From positions 1-64,000 of the forward strand of contig JANXXO010000060.1 in assembly GCA_025350565.1 (NCBI GenBank): a DNA stretch of 64,000 bases, read 5' to 3'. The notes beneath the pieces were generated by a model. That model saw nothing but the letters and a program-made list of their open reading frames with translations, did no database searches and was not told where the DNA came from. Made by a program: the position numbers and the translations under genes. Shown here in pieces: positions 39,406 to 50,991 of the stretch. Position 1 is the first letter of the stretch. Each line of letters opens with the position of its first letter. Source of the stretch: Acidimicrobiaceae bacterium. Lineage in GTDB: Bacteria > Actinomycetota > Acidimicrobiia > Acidimicrobiales > RAAP-2.

Positions 39406-40224
39406 CTAGGCCGCCAGCAACGTGCGCTGACGCTGTTGGGCGACGGCCGTTCGCACTAAAGCACGAGCTCCGGACCGCAGGTCATCCATGGTGCCGTCAA
39501 CGCTGAGACAGACTCCCGCTTCGGGCCAGAGGCCAATGAACCGGGCCGGCGCGATGCCGTCGTGGTGAGCCAGCGTCTCGATGGTGAGGTCAGCGCGCAG
39601 TCCCGGTCCGGCACTCTTGCCGGGCGTCCCGGCGCGCACCCGCACGACGATCCGCTCGTCGCCCTGAGTGAGCAGGAGGTCTCGACGGGCGCGAAGGGTC
39701 GTCCGGGCCGTCGCGACGTCGTAGTAGGCGTCCGCGGTGGCGACGGTGCAGGGCAGGGGCAGGGCTTGAGCGATCTCGTGAAGTTGCGTCGCCCAGGTGA
39801 CGGCCTCGGCGGTGACGAGTCCCAGTACCGGATGGGGTGACGAGGCCAGCCAGTAGGCCAGTGATCCCCCTCGGGCGTAGCCGGAGGCGGCGCGCAGCAA
39901 CTGGTCCGCTAGCTCATCGCGCACGGCGTCAATGATCGAGAGCGAACGCTGGCCTTTCATTCGTCGCAGGGCGCCGTTACCGAGCACCCGGCGCGACGTC
40001 GCGGGCGACCAACGAAACGTCGACGCCCCTCGCCCCGCCTGCTCCACGGACCAGGCGTCCAGCCGACGATGTCCCGGTGAGGCGACACCGCGAAACCGCG
40101 AGGTAAGGGATTTGCGGTGATCATCGGTGAGCTGGACGGGGCCGCCGGGGGCACTGTGCACGAGGTCGTGCAACTGTTCACTGGTGAGGCGACGGTGGTG
40201 CAGCGTGGTCACGTTGGTGGCCAC
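39406..40224 (-). CDS. Hypothetical protein (no family recognised)
   Basis: 272-aa ORF with consistent coding frame; overlaps upstream 40209-41006 ORF by 16 bp. Confidence 0.7.
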   Translation of the reverse strand: MATNVTTLHHRRLTSEQLHDLVHSAPGGPVQLTDDHRKSLTSRFRGVASPGHRRLDAWSVEQAGRGASTFRWSPATSRRVLGNGALRRMKGQRSLSIIDAVRDELADQLLRAASGYARGGSLAYWLASSPHPVLGLVTAEAVTWATQLHEIAQALPLPCTVATADAYYDVATARTTLRARRDLLLTQGDERIVVRVRAGTPGKSAGPGLRADLTIETLAHHDGIAPARFIGLWPEAGVCLSVDGTMDDLRSGARALVRTAVAQQRQRTLLAA

Positions 40225-41006
40225 AGTGAGGCCACGGCCTCGAGCACGTCGTCGACACTTCGCGAGAGCAGTTCGTAGTCAACGTCACGCATCCACAGTT
40301 CACCCGTCGCCGTCGAGAACGTGCACGTGCGCAGCGGCATGGTGGAAGTCCGCAGAGTCTGCACGAGCGCGTGGAACCGCATGGTGCGTTCCGCCGCCTC
40401 GCCGAGGGGTGAGGTCGTGACGTCGAAGAGGGCGACCGAGGCGGTGTCACTGGTGGTCGATCCGATCATGAGGTCGACCACGTCACGCAGTACCACGCTG
40501 CCCCCCGCTAATCGTTGGCTCGCTCGCACGCCACTTCGAGGGAGCCAACCGGCCGGGATCGTCCCGAGCGCTCGCGCGAGCGCCACGCGGTGGGCGCCGA
40601 GGTCCGTGGCCAAACGCGCCCGCTCGTCGTCGTCCAGTCGGTCGAGCTGTTCCAGCAGTTCCGAGGTGTCGACTTCGCTGCGCCACGCCAGCACCGCATC
40701 GTCGAAGGCGTGATCGATGACGACGCCGACGCTCATGAGTCGAAGAATTTGACTGATGAGGACACCGCGCAACCGACCGTGACTCGACGTCGAAAACTCT
40801 GAGGTCTTCGGGCGAAGGTGCAGCGACGAGGGACGTACCACCACGGGCGTCGTCAGTTGCGTCGCACCAATGAGGTCGTAAAGGCCATCGTCCAAGGTGG
40901 CGCGCAGTCCGGCGCTCACCGTCGTGTCGTTGCGCGGTCGTCGGGTTCGGTCACCGCGCAGTGCGTCGACCACGCTACGCGGAGAGGAGTCGAGCAGTGT
41001 TGTCAT
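40209..41006 (-). CDS. Hypothetical protein (no family recognised)
   Basis: MTTLLDSSPRSVVDALRGDRTRRPRND...; C-terminus 'ALFDVTTSPLGEAAERTMRFHALVQTLRTSTMPLRTCTF'. Confidence 0.72.
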   Translation of the reverse strand: MTTLLDSSPRSVVDALRGDRTRRPRNDTTVSAGLRATLDDGLYDLIGATQLTTPVVVRPSSLHLRPKTSEFSTSSHGRLRGVLISQILRLMSVGVVIDHAFDDAVLAWRSEVDTSELLEQLDRLDDDERARLATDLGAHRVALARALGTIPAGWLPRSGVRASQRLAGGSVVLRDVVDLMIGSTTSDTASVALFDVTTSPLGEAAERTMRFHALVQTLRTSTMPLRTCTFSTATGELWMRDVDYELLSRSVDDVLEAVASLWPPT

Positions 41007-41178
41007 GGAGCAACTCTTGCGCACCCTTGTGACAGGTCCTAGCCTGCGAGGTGTGTTCACTGCCGTCTTTTCGGTCTTCGTCCTCGCCCTCGTGGTGCTC
41101 GTGGTGCTGACGATTCGTTGGGCCGTGCGCCGCGACCGCGCCGGGCGCGCGGCCTGGTTGGAGCGTAAGAAGCCCTAA
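41005..41178 (+). CDS. Small single-TM membrane protein
   Basis: 57 aa, VFTAVFSVFVLALVVLVVLTIRWAVRRDRAGRAAWLERKKP; divergent from 40209-41006. A GTG start near 41053 is an alternative. Confidence 0.5.
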   Translation: MEQLLRTLVTGPSLRGVFTAVFSVFVLALVVLVVLTIRWAVRRDRAGRAAWLERKKP

Positions 41179-41474
41179 TCGATCTTCGGCTGCTGCAAGT
41201 CGCGCAGGGCGCGGTCCATGTCGGCGAGGGCGCGCTCGATAACCGCCAGACGGGCCGTGAGCGCCTCGTTCACCAACCGCTCGACACGGTCGTCGATCTT
41301 CTCGTCGACCCGGCGGTCCACCTGATCGCGTAGTCGCGAGTCGAGCGAGTCCACGAGGGGCTGGGTGAGGTTCTTCAGTCGACCTCGCAGATCCTGGATT
41401 TTTTCGCCGAAGGGATCAGAGGGGTTCGACGTGGTGTGGGCTTCAGAGTCAGTGGATTCGGTGTCGTCGGGCAT
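41175..41474 (-). CDS. Small coiled-coil hypothetical protein
   Basis: 99 aa, charged heptad-like 'LRDQVDRRVDEKIDDRVERLVNEALTARLAVIERALADMDRALRDL'. Confidence 0.65.
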   Translation of the reverse strand: MPDDTESTDSEAHTTSNPSDPFGEKIQDLRGRLKNLTQPLVDSLDSRLRDQVDRRVDEKIDDRVERLVNEALTARLAVIERALADMDRALRDLQQPKID

Positions 41475-41483
41475 AACGAGAGA

Positions 41484-43742
<2,259 letters not shown>

Positions 43743-43851
43743 TCGTGTCCTTCATTGGGATAAACCCAATTCGTCGTGCACCTCCACCATGGAGAAGTCT
43801 AGGGGTGACGTTGCGGGCCGCTGGGTCAGCGAAGAAACGTTTGGAGCGCCT

Positions 43852-46233
43852 TTACTTTCGAGTGACCACGGCCCGTGGCGTCGACGCCGCTCCCGCGCCA
43901 TTCACGTTAAGGGCGCGCGCACTCACGCGATAGGTCTTCCCTCTCACCAGGCCACTCACTCGGATGGTCGTCGATCGACCCGGCAGTGCAAACCACTTCG
44001 CGCCACCAGTGACCGAGTACTGATAGGAGGTAATCGCGCTGCCCCCGTTACTCGACGGCGCCTTCACGCTCAACGTGAAGCCACTGACGATGCCCGTCAA
44101 CTTGGCGATCGCGGCCCTGCCCGGCACCGTTGAAGTCGTCTTCGAACTGGTCGTGAAGGAAATGGTCGACTTGAAGATCGATTGCGATTCATACGTGACC
44201 ACCACCGTGACCGGCGTCGCTTCGGTGGTGGAGAGAGTAAAGGTGGCCTGGCCGTTCACATCGCTCGACACGGTGTAGGCGGCGCCACCGTTGGTCGTCA
44301 CGCTCGAGCGGTCGTTATTGATCTCGACGCGTCCAAACGATCCGGTGCCGGTGCTGGTCGCCGCGACATTGACGAGGGCGTTGGGAATCGGGTTGCCATT
44401 GGTGTCGTGCAAGGTCGCCGTCACTGTGACCGGCGCGCCGTCCACGGGGGCGCTGGTCGACGAGACCGCGAAGGAACTCTTCGCCAGATCGAACTTCGGT
44501 GGACAGAGTCCAGCGATGAACGCCGCGCCGTTCGGACTGCCGAGACCCGAGGCTTTGTCATAGCCAACGCCGGCGCTGTAACCGCCGACGTTGTAGAGAT
44601 CATTGGAGCCCGTGGTGACGTCGACGAAGCCAGTACTGGCCATGGCGTAGAGCGAGGGATTAATGAATCCGAGTCGACTTGTGCCACAGGCCTGCGCCGA
44701 GACGGCGACCAACGCACTCATGAGGGGCGAACCAATGGACGTCCCGCCAATGGCATTCCAACCCTGCGGACACCCGCTGCGACAGGCCCCGGCGCTCGTG
44801 CCCGTGAAGTACTGGATGAACCCCGTTCCGGGGTCGGCGATCACCGAGAGGTCCGGAACCTGGCGCATCGACTCGCTGGTGGCGATGCCCGGCGCGTTCT
44901 GCCAGGTCGGACGCGACCACAGGCTCGAGGTGCCACCACCGCCGGCGCCACCAGAACCCGTACTCGTAGGGGTGAGCCAGACCGATTGGTTCAGGGGGTT
45001 GATGTTGTTGACCGTGAGGCCACCGACGCCAGTGACGTAGGGCTGGGAGGCGGGGTCGTCCACGGCGAGGGTATTGCTGTTGGTGACGCCGTTGCAGTCG
45101 GACGAACCGGCGTCGCCCGCGGCGGAGAGCACGGTCTGACCCTGAGCGGCCATTTGCTCAAAGATGGGCTGTTCGGCCGCCGGGTCGCCGCTGGGGTCGC
45201 TTTCGCACGTGCCCCACGACGTCGACACAATCGTGGCCTTGTTGTCGTCGGCGATTTGGGCGTAAACGTCAGTCGGCCCCGTGCTGTTGTTCGGTCCCTG
45301 ATAGACGTCGATCACGGCGCCCGGCGCCAGGGCCGTCGCCTGTTCGATGTCGAGGGTCGGTTCGTCGTCGAACGATCCGCTCGGTCCACCGTCGACCGAG
45401 ATGGGCGCGATGGTCGGACTGAGCGAGTAGCAGTCGAGATAGGTGGCGAGGTCCGACGGATCGTACGCGCTCAGTTCGTAGATCGCGATGGTCTGACCGA
45501 TGCCCGTGTTGCCGTGTGCCCAGGCAGTGTTGATGCCGTAGAGCTGCGCCTCTTGGGGAGCGGTGTAGCCGCCCAGCGAGTTGGGGACGTTCGACGTCTC
45601 ACCACCGTCACTCGCACAGGTCGACGGAACGGCCGCGTGAGCGGTCACTTTCGCTCGAGCGAGGTAGGTCGACGGCTGGACGACGGTCGAGAGCCCCGCG
45701 ATCCCCATGACGTTGCGAGCCAGGGACTGCGGCAACGTACCGCTGGCCACGAACTGCGCCGCGAACTGTCCGTTGGCCCGGCGCACGGTGGCGACCTTCG
45801 TCGCGAAGGCGTTCGCGATGTTCGTGGTAAGTCCTTTCACGTGCAGCAGCACGCGGCCCTTGCTCAACGAACCGACCGCGAGGCCGAACTGCGAAAAGTA
45901 GGAACGAACGGCCGCAACGGACGCCGTCGAGGCGCCGAAGCGCGCGGCGAACTGCTTCGTGGTGAGGAAATGATGAAAGTTCGGCGAGGCCGTATTGGAG
46001 AGGCTCGTGATGTACGCCGCCTCACCAGCGGCGTCGCGCGAATGGAGGGCCACGTTGAAGGTGGTGGTGATGGGGGCCGCGACGATGGTGTCGCCCGCCG
46101 GGATGGGCGCCGCACTCGCGACGACGACGCGCGGTTGGGTCGCCACGGCGGCGGAGGTCGGTAGGACGACTGCCAACATCGCCACGCAGAGCGTCAGCAC
46201 GGGCCAACGCACGCGGAGGGGGGAGCGTCGCAT
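43852..46233 (-). CDS. S53-family serine-carboxyl peptidase (sedolisin/kumamolisin-like) with Ig-like/Big_1 and Fn3 C-terminal domains
   Basis: Pro-domain HFLTTKQFAARFGAS; DDEPTLDIEQATALAPGAVIDVYQGP; SxxWGTCE; GGTSIGSPLMSALVAV; C-terminal Fn3-like 'AITSYQYSVTGGAKWFALPG'. Confidence 0.93.
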   Translation of the reverse strand: MRRSPLRVRWPVLTLCVAMLAVVLPTSAAVATQPRVVVASAAPIPAGDTIVAAPITTTFNVALHSRDAAGEAAYITSLSNTASPNFHHFLTTKQFAARFGASTASVAAVRSYFSQFGLAVGSLSKGRVLLHVKGLTTNIANAFATKVATVRRANGQFAAQFVASGTLPQSLARNVMGIAGLSTVVQPSTYLARAKVTAHAAVPSTCASDGGETSNVPNSLGGYTAPQEAQLYGINTAWAHGNTGIGQTIAIYELSAYDPSDLATYLDCYSLSPTIAPISVDGGPSGSFDDEPTLDIEQATALAPGAVIDVYQGPNNSTGPTDVYAQIADDNKATIVSTSWGTCESDPSGDPAAEQPIFEQMAAQGQTVLSAAGDAGSSDCNGVTNSNTLAVDDPASQPYVTGVGGLTVNNINPLNQSVWLTPTSTGSGGAGGGGTSSLWSRPTWQNAPGIATSESMRQVPDLSVIADPGTGFIQYFTGTSAGACRSGCPQGWNAIGGTSIGSPLMSALVAVSAQACGTSRLGFINPSLYAMASTGFVDVTTGSNDLYNVGGYSAGVGYDKASGLGSPNGAAFIAGLCPPKFDLAKSSFAVSSTSAPVDGAPVTVTATLHDTNGNPIPNALVNVAATSTGTGSFGRVEINNDRSSVTTNGGAAYTVSSDVNGQATFTLSTTEATPVTVVVTYESQSIFKSTISFTTSSKTTSTVPGRAAIAKLTGIVSGFTLSVKAPSSNGGSAITSYQYSVTGGAKWFALPGRSTTIRVSGLVRGKTYRVSARALNVNGAGAASTPRAVVTRK

Positions 46234-46306
46234 TGCTTCAGCCTACGAAGGTCGGAGTGCTTATTTCGGGGCAGGTCACAATGTTGTCGTCAACGTTAGA
46301 GAATTC

Positions 46307-46810
46307 TTAACTGCTCGGAGTACCCGAAGCCCGCGACCGAAGGGATAGATCTCCACATTCGCGACAAATGGCTTCGGGGATGACCCCGCGGCGGATCAGC
46401 CACCCGAAGATCGTGCACCCGAGGCAGTAGCCGAGGAATCCTTCGAGGAACGCGGCCGGTACGAGGAGCAAGAGGATCCATCGGGCGTCCGTCCAACCGG
46501 CGCTGAGCCAAACAATGGTGCTCACCGAGGTGAGGAATGCGCCGATGGCTTGGGCGAAACGCTTCGGGGGCCCGGGGACCAGACGGTGCCACGACCGCAG
46601 GCGTGGCGCGGCCACGCGGACGGCAAATTGGCCCAGGGGCGAGAACGTGGGTCCGGCGGCGACGCGAGCGAGGAACCCGTAGGTGAGGAGAATTAAGAGC
46701 CACGACCAGCCTGTCGCCAAGGCCACCACCGCCATCGTGAAGACCCCGAGGGCGACGGTGCGCGCGGCCGCGTCGTTCACGGGATTAGGGAAAGAGAGGA
46801 GTCTCTTCAT
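46307..46810 (-). CDS. DUF4395-family membrane protein
   Basis: FPNPVNDAAARTVALGVF...GPTFSPLGQFAVRVAAPRL..GPPKRFAQAIG...LGYCLGCTIFGWLIRRGVIPEAICREC. Confidence 0.9.
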   Translation of the reverse strand: MKRLLSFPNPVNDAAARTVALGVFTMAVVALATGWSWLLILLTYGFLARVAAGPTFSPLGQFAVRVAAPRLRSWHRLVPGPPKRFAQAIGAFLTSVSTIVWLSAGWTDARWILLLLVPAAFLEGFLGYCLGCTIFGWLIRRGVIPEAICRECGDLSLRSRASGTPSS

Positions 46811-46845
46811 GCGACAAATCTTAGCGAAAAAGTCAAGAATTCGCA

Positions 46846-47610
46846 CTAGGCCGAATAGGCCAACCGCACCGTCGTCGCGAGGCCAATGGCGATGATGAGC
46901 GCTCGAACGACGTTGGGTGAAAGACGCACAATGAGAAGGGTCCCCAACCATCCGCCCACCAGCGTGCCGAGGAGGAACATGTAGACCGCGTCCACGATGA
47001 GGTGGCCACGCACGACGTAGATGAGCGCCGCGAGCAGATTGATGATGAGCGAAAGAACACTGCGCAGTAGATGGAGCTCTGGTAGGTCAAAGGGCAACGT
47101 GATCGCCATCACCGCGAGCAGCAAGATGCCGAGTCCGGCGCCGAAGTAACCGCCGTAGACGGAAATGACGAAGACGCCGCCGTACAGTCCGGCGCGACGA
47201 CCGGGGTGCGAGTGATCAACGTGCGCGAGACGTTTCGCGATCAAGGGTGCGAAGGCGAAGAGCAAGGTGCCCGCGCCAATGAGCCACGGCACGATCAATT
47301 GAAAGAGATGCGGGGAACCCAGTAAGAGGAGCGCGCAGCCGAGTGCGGTACCGACGACGCACGCCGGCATCAATGATTGCAGCAGTCGGCGATGGGTGCG
47401 CAGTTGGAAGCCCCGTAGTCCACCGAGGTAGCTGGGCACCACGCCGACGGTGGTCGTCACGTTCGCCGCCAACGCCGAGGCGCCGGTGGCGAGCAACGTG
47501 GGAAAGGTGACGAAGGTCCCTCCTCCGGCGATCCCGTTGGCGACGCCCGCGCCCACACCAGCGAGCAGATAAATGGTGAGCCGCCACGCAAAGGGGATGG
47601 CACTCAACAT
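46846..47610 (-). CDS. TauE/SafE-family sulfite exporter-like permease
   Basis: LLAGVGAGVANGIAGGGTFVTFPTLLATG..ANVTTTVGVVPSYLGG...GGYFGAGLGILLLAVM. Confidence 0.93.
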   Translation of the reverse strand: MLSAIPFAWRLTIYLLAGVGAGVANGIAGGGTFVTFPTLLATGASALAANVTTTVGVVPSYLGGLRGFQLRTHRRLLQSLMPACVVGTALGCALLLLGSPHLFQLIVPWLIGAGTLLFAFAPLIAKRLAHVDHSHPGRRAGLYGGVFVISVYGGYFGAGLGILLLAVMAITLPFDLPELHLLRSVLSLIINLLAALIYVVRGHLIVDAVYMFLLGTLVGGWLGTLLIVRLSPNVVRALIIAIGLATTVRLAYSA

Positions 47611-47696
47611 TGTCGTAGCCTATTGAAAGTGAATTCTTGGAAAACTGAACGCTCGAATACCGGACGCGGGCGGTCACGTCATCTACCGTTAGCGAC

Positions 47697-48161
47697 GTGT
47701 ACCTCGTGAGTGGCGAACTGATTGTTCCCCAAGATGCACCTCACGATCTCATCCGAGCCGCCGGAGGCATCGTGTACCGATTCGTGCCCGGGGGGCGCGT
47801 CGAGATTGCCTGTATCTACCGAGAGTCGAGAGGCGATTGGACGTTTCCCAAGGGCAAGATCGAACAAGGCGAGACCTTCGAAGAGGGGGCCCTGCGTGAA
47901 GTCTTCGAAGAGACGGGCATGGTCTGCGAAGTCGTCCGTTTTGCCGGTACGACCAACTACACGCACCGCAAGGGCCGCCCCAAGATCGTCGCCTACTACC
48001 TCATGTCGGTGAAAGAGGGTGAGTTCGCGCCCAACGACGAAGTCGACGAACTCGTCTGGACCCCGCTCGAACAGGTGCGCGCAAATCTCACGTGGGACCG
48101 CGACCAAGACCTGTTTGACGAAGTCACGAAGTTCGCCGAACTTCGCGCTCAAGCCTCCTAG
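47697..48161 (+). CDS. NUDIX hydrolase
   Basis: WTFPKGKIEQGETFEEGALREVFEETGMVCEVV Nudix box. Confidence 0.92.
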   Translation: MYLVSGELIVPQDAPHDLIRAAGGIVYRFVPGGRVEIACIYRESRGDWTFPKGKIEQGETFEEGALREVFEETGMVCEVVRFAGTTNYTHRKGRPKIVAYYLMSVKEGEFAPNDEVDELVWTPLEQVRANLTWDRDQDLFDEVTKFAELRAQAS

Positions 48162-48892
48162 CGGACCCGCTCGAGAAAGAGCCGCGTGGAATCGTGCTGG
48201 GGGTTCGTGAAGAGTTGGTCGGGCGCACCTTGCTCCACGAGCACGCCGCCGTCGAGGTAGGCGACTTGGTGCGCGACGTCGCGCGCGAAATTCATCTCGT
48301 GGGTGGCGATCAACATCGTCGTGCCCGAAGTGGCCAAGTCGCGCAGCAGATCGAGCACCTCGCCCACCAGCGAGGGGTCGAGCGCGCTCGTCACTTCGTC
48401 CAGTAGGAGGAGCGCCGGTTTCATCGCCAGCGAACGCGCGATGGCGACGCGTTGTTGTTGGCCTCCCGAGAGTCGTTCGGGGAACTCCTTCGCGCGGTCG
48501 CTCAGCCCAATGCGCTCGAGCAGGTGCATCGCTTCGTCCACCACGTCACTTCGTTTGCGCTTAAGCGCGCGTACCGGCCCCACGAGCACGTTCTCCAGGA
48601 CGCTGAGGTGGGGGAAAAGATTGAACGATTGAAAGACCATGCCGGTGTGGCGACGAACCTGGTCGGGATCGATTCGCGGATCGTTGAGTGATTGACCGAA
48701 CAGTGTGATGGTGCCCTGATCAATGGTCTCAAGAAGGTTGACGCAGCGCAACAAAGTGGACTTGCCCGATCCCGAGGCGCCGATGAGACAGACCACTTCA
48801 TGTCGGTGGAGTTGCAGGGAGATGCCCTTTAACACCTCGTTGTCATCGAACTTCTTCACGACGGCGTCCAACTCGAGGATGACCTCGCTCAC
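48158..48892 (-). CDS. Polar amino acid ABC transporter ATP-binding protein (GlnQ-like)
   Basis: GASGSGKSTLLRCVNLLE Walker A, RLSGGQQQRVAIARSLAMKPALLLLDEVTSALDP; GTG start overlapping permease stop. Confidence 0.94.
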   Translation of the reverse strand: MSEVILELDAVVKKFDDNEVLKGISLQLHRHEVVCLIGASGSGKSTLLRCVNLLETIDQGTITLFGQSLNDPRIDPDQVRRHTGMVFQSFNLFPHLSVLENVLVGPVRALKRKRSDVVDEAMHLLERIGLSDRAKEFPERLSGGQQQRVAIARSLAMKPALLLLDEVTSALDPSLVGEVLDLLRDLATSGTTMLIATHEMNFARDVAHQVAYLDGGVLVEQGAPDQLFTNPQHDSTRLFLERVR

Positions 48893-49779
48893 GACGAGGC
48901 CAAGCGCCGTTTGCGGTCCCTCGCGATGAGTCCGTCCGTGAAGCGGGTCAGCGGAACGGTCATCGCGAGGAACAAGAGCGAGGCAACGACGAGTCCGCTG
49001 GAATTGAATTTCGTGTCTTGATAGATGGTGCCGGCGTTCACGGCTTCGATGACGCCGAGCAACGAGAGGAGGGCAGTGTCCTTTTGCAAGGAGATGAAGT
49101 CGTTGAGCAAGGGCGGGATCACCGTGCGCACCGCCTGGGGCAGAATGACGCGGCGCATGGTGGTGGCGTTGGTCAGACCGAGGGAGCGCGCGGCGAGGAG
49201 CTGACCGTGGGGGACGGAGTAGATGCCCGCGCGAAAGACTTCGGCCACGTAGGCGCTGTAGGTAAGGGTCAGCGCCACGCACCCGTAGACGGCGACTGAC
49301 TGATACGAGACGACGGCGATGCCCAACGGCGGTAGTCCGAAGCCCACCAAGAAAAAGACCAGGAGTACGGGAATGCCGCGAAAGATGTCCGAGTAGATGG
49401 TGGCGAGAATCCGAAACGGCAAGAGTACGGGCGACTTGCTCATGCGAGTCCAGGCAATGGTCAAACCGAAGATGAGGATGAAGACTTCCGAGACGAGAAA
49501 GACCCAGATGTTGGTAAAGATGCCAATCCCCACCGAACTGAGACCGGCGTTGTGGTTGCCCACGAAGGCTTCCCACATGTCGTGGCGATCGAAGTAAAAC
49601 CGGCGCACGGCCGCTCCGCCGGGAGCGAGATAGAACACCGCCACGAGCCCACCGAGGAAGATGACGACCGACAAGGTGCTAGCCACGATGCCTCTTCGCC
49701 CGACCAGGAGTTGCTTTCGTCGCGGGACGAAGAACGATGGTCTCTCCTCCGACACACTCTCGTCGGTGATGTTCGACAC
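48889..49779 (-). CDS. Polar amino acid ABC transporter permease (HisM/GlnP-like)
   Basis: IFRGIPVLLVFFLVGFGLPPLG...AYVAEVFRAGIYSVPHGQLLAARSLGLTNATTMRRVILPQAVRTVIPPLLNDFISLQKDTALLSLLG. Confidence 0.94.
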   Translation of the reverse strand: MSNITDESVSEERPSFFVPRRKQLLVGRRGIVASTLSVVIFLGGLVAVFYLAPGGAAVRRFYFDRHDMWEAFVGNHNAGLSSVGIGIFTNIWVFLVSEVFILIFGLTIAWTRMSKSPVLLPFRILATIYSDIFRGIPVLLVFFLVGFGLPPLGIAVVSYQSVAVYGCVALTLTYSAYVAEVFRAGIYSVPHGQLLAARSLGLTNATTMRRVILPQAVRTVIPPLLNDFISLQKDTALLSLLGVIEAVNAGTIYQDTKFNSSGLVVASLLFLAMTVPLTRFTDGLIARDRKRRLASS

Positions 49780-49784
49780 CGCGA

Positions 49785-50672
49785 TTAGGGCTTAATGACC
49801 GGCACGCTGTTGTAGATGCTCAGCCACTTGGTCTGCAGGGCGGTCATCGTTCCGTTGGAGCGAATGGCGGCAATGGCGGCGCTCACGCACGCGGCGAGCC
49901 GGTTGCCCTTTTGGAAGAGGAGACCATAGTGTTCGCCCACGCTAGGGAACTGGCCCACTTGCACGCCCACGTTCTTCTTTTGGGCGTTGATGATCTCGCC
50001 CGAACCCGACGACGCCATGTACTGCCCGTCGGGGGTGTCCACCACGATGGCGTCAATCTGACCGGCGTTGAGCGCCGAGACCGCGTTGTTGAGCGACGGA
50101 TAGACGCGCACGGACTTGGTCGGCTTGAGGTGCTGGTTGATGTAGGCCAGACCCGTCGATCCGACCTGGTCGCCGTACTGGTAGGTCTTGAGATCGGCCG
50201 GGGTGTGATGCTTCACGATTCGCGCGGACTTCAAGGCGACGATGGACTGCTGCACGTCGTAATAACTGGAAGAGAACGTCACCACCTGCGCGCGCGCCGG
50301 GGTGTACGAGACTTCGTTGATATCGAAGTCGAACTTTTTGTTGCCCGGGGCGAAACTCGCGTCGAACGGTTCGTGAATCCACACCACGTTGGATTTCTTC
50401 ACGCCGAGTTCTTTGGCAATGGCGTAGGCCATCGCGGACTCGTAGCCCTTGCCGTTGGTCGGTGTGTTATTGACGAACCACGGCGTGTAGGCCGGATTGT
50501 CGGTGGCGACTGTGAGCTTGCCCTTAGAGAACTCCTGGGAGCCAATTGTTGTCTTGCACGAAGCCAGCGAGGGTAGGGACGAAGCCGTGGCGCTGGCGCC
50601 GACGGAGAGCGAGACCGCGCCAATAGTGGAGAGCGTGACCAAACCGGCGAGCGTGAGTCGAACGTTGCGCAT
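49785..50672 (-). CDS. Amino acid ABC transporter substrate-binding protein
   Basis: Signal peptide; LTVATDNPAYTPWFVNNTP..KGYESAMAYAIAKELGV..FDFDINEVSYTPARAQVVTFSSSYYDVQQSIV. Confidence 0.93.
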   Translation of the reverse strand: MRNVRLTLAGLVTLSTIGAVSLSVGASATASSLPSLASCKTTIGSQEFSKGKLTVATDNPAYTPWFVNNTPTNGKGYESAMAYAIAKELGVKKSNVVWIHEPFDASFAPGNKKFDFDINEVSYTPARAQVVTFSSSYYDVQQSIVALKSARIVKHHTPADLKTYQYGDQVGSTGLAYINQHLKPTKSVRVYPSLNNAVSALNAGQIDAIVVDTPDGQYMASSGSGEIINAQKKNVGVQVGQFPSVGEHYGLLFQKGNRLAACVSAAIAAIRSNGTMTALQTKWLSIYNSVPVIKP

Positions 50673-50841
50673 GGGATTCCTTTTCTCGGTGCGGCGACCT
50701 TGTGGTGGTTGCCAGTGTAACGCTGACCTTCGAGCATTTTCTTGGTGGCCGCGCGCACCTACGACGTCACCCGAAGCGAGGGACGGGTCGGCCTCGGGTT
50801 ATTTTCACTTCGGACCTCCAATCTGTAGGATGGTTCGGCTG

Positions 50842-50935
50842 GGAGAGGTGGGTGAGTTCGGTTTAAACCACATTCCTGCTAAGAATGCGGCCTGCGAAAG
50901 TGGGCCCGAGGGTTCAAATCCCTCCCTCTCCGCCA
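50842..50935 (+). tRNA. tRNA-Ser (GCT), CCA encoded
   Basis: GGAGAGGTGGGTGAGTTCGG...CATTCCTGCTAAGAATG...GAGGGTTCAAATCCCTCCCTCTCCGCCA; anticodon loop CTGCTAA. Confidence 0.95.
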
Positions 50936-50991
50936 TTACCACCGAGCGCAGTTCGCTCGGTGTCGCCGTCGAGGTCAACTGAGGAGAGTTC

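Noticed and set aside
44182-46164. 660-aa plus-strand ORF opposite the S53 peptidase
   Set aside because: Arg/Gly-rich antisense shadow of a strong protease gene
46234-46306. Possible riboswitch/terminator upstream of S53 peptidase
   Set aside because: No stable stem or conserved riboswitch core recognisable by eye
48893-49576. N-terminal extension of the GlnQ ORF
   Set aside because: Out-of-frame reading of the permease gene; ABC ATPase begins at GTG 48892
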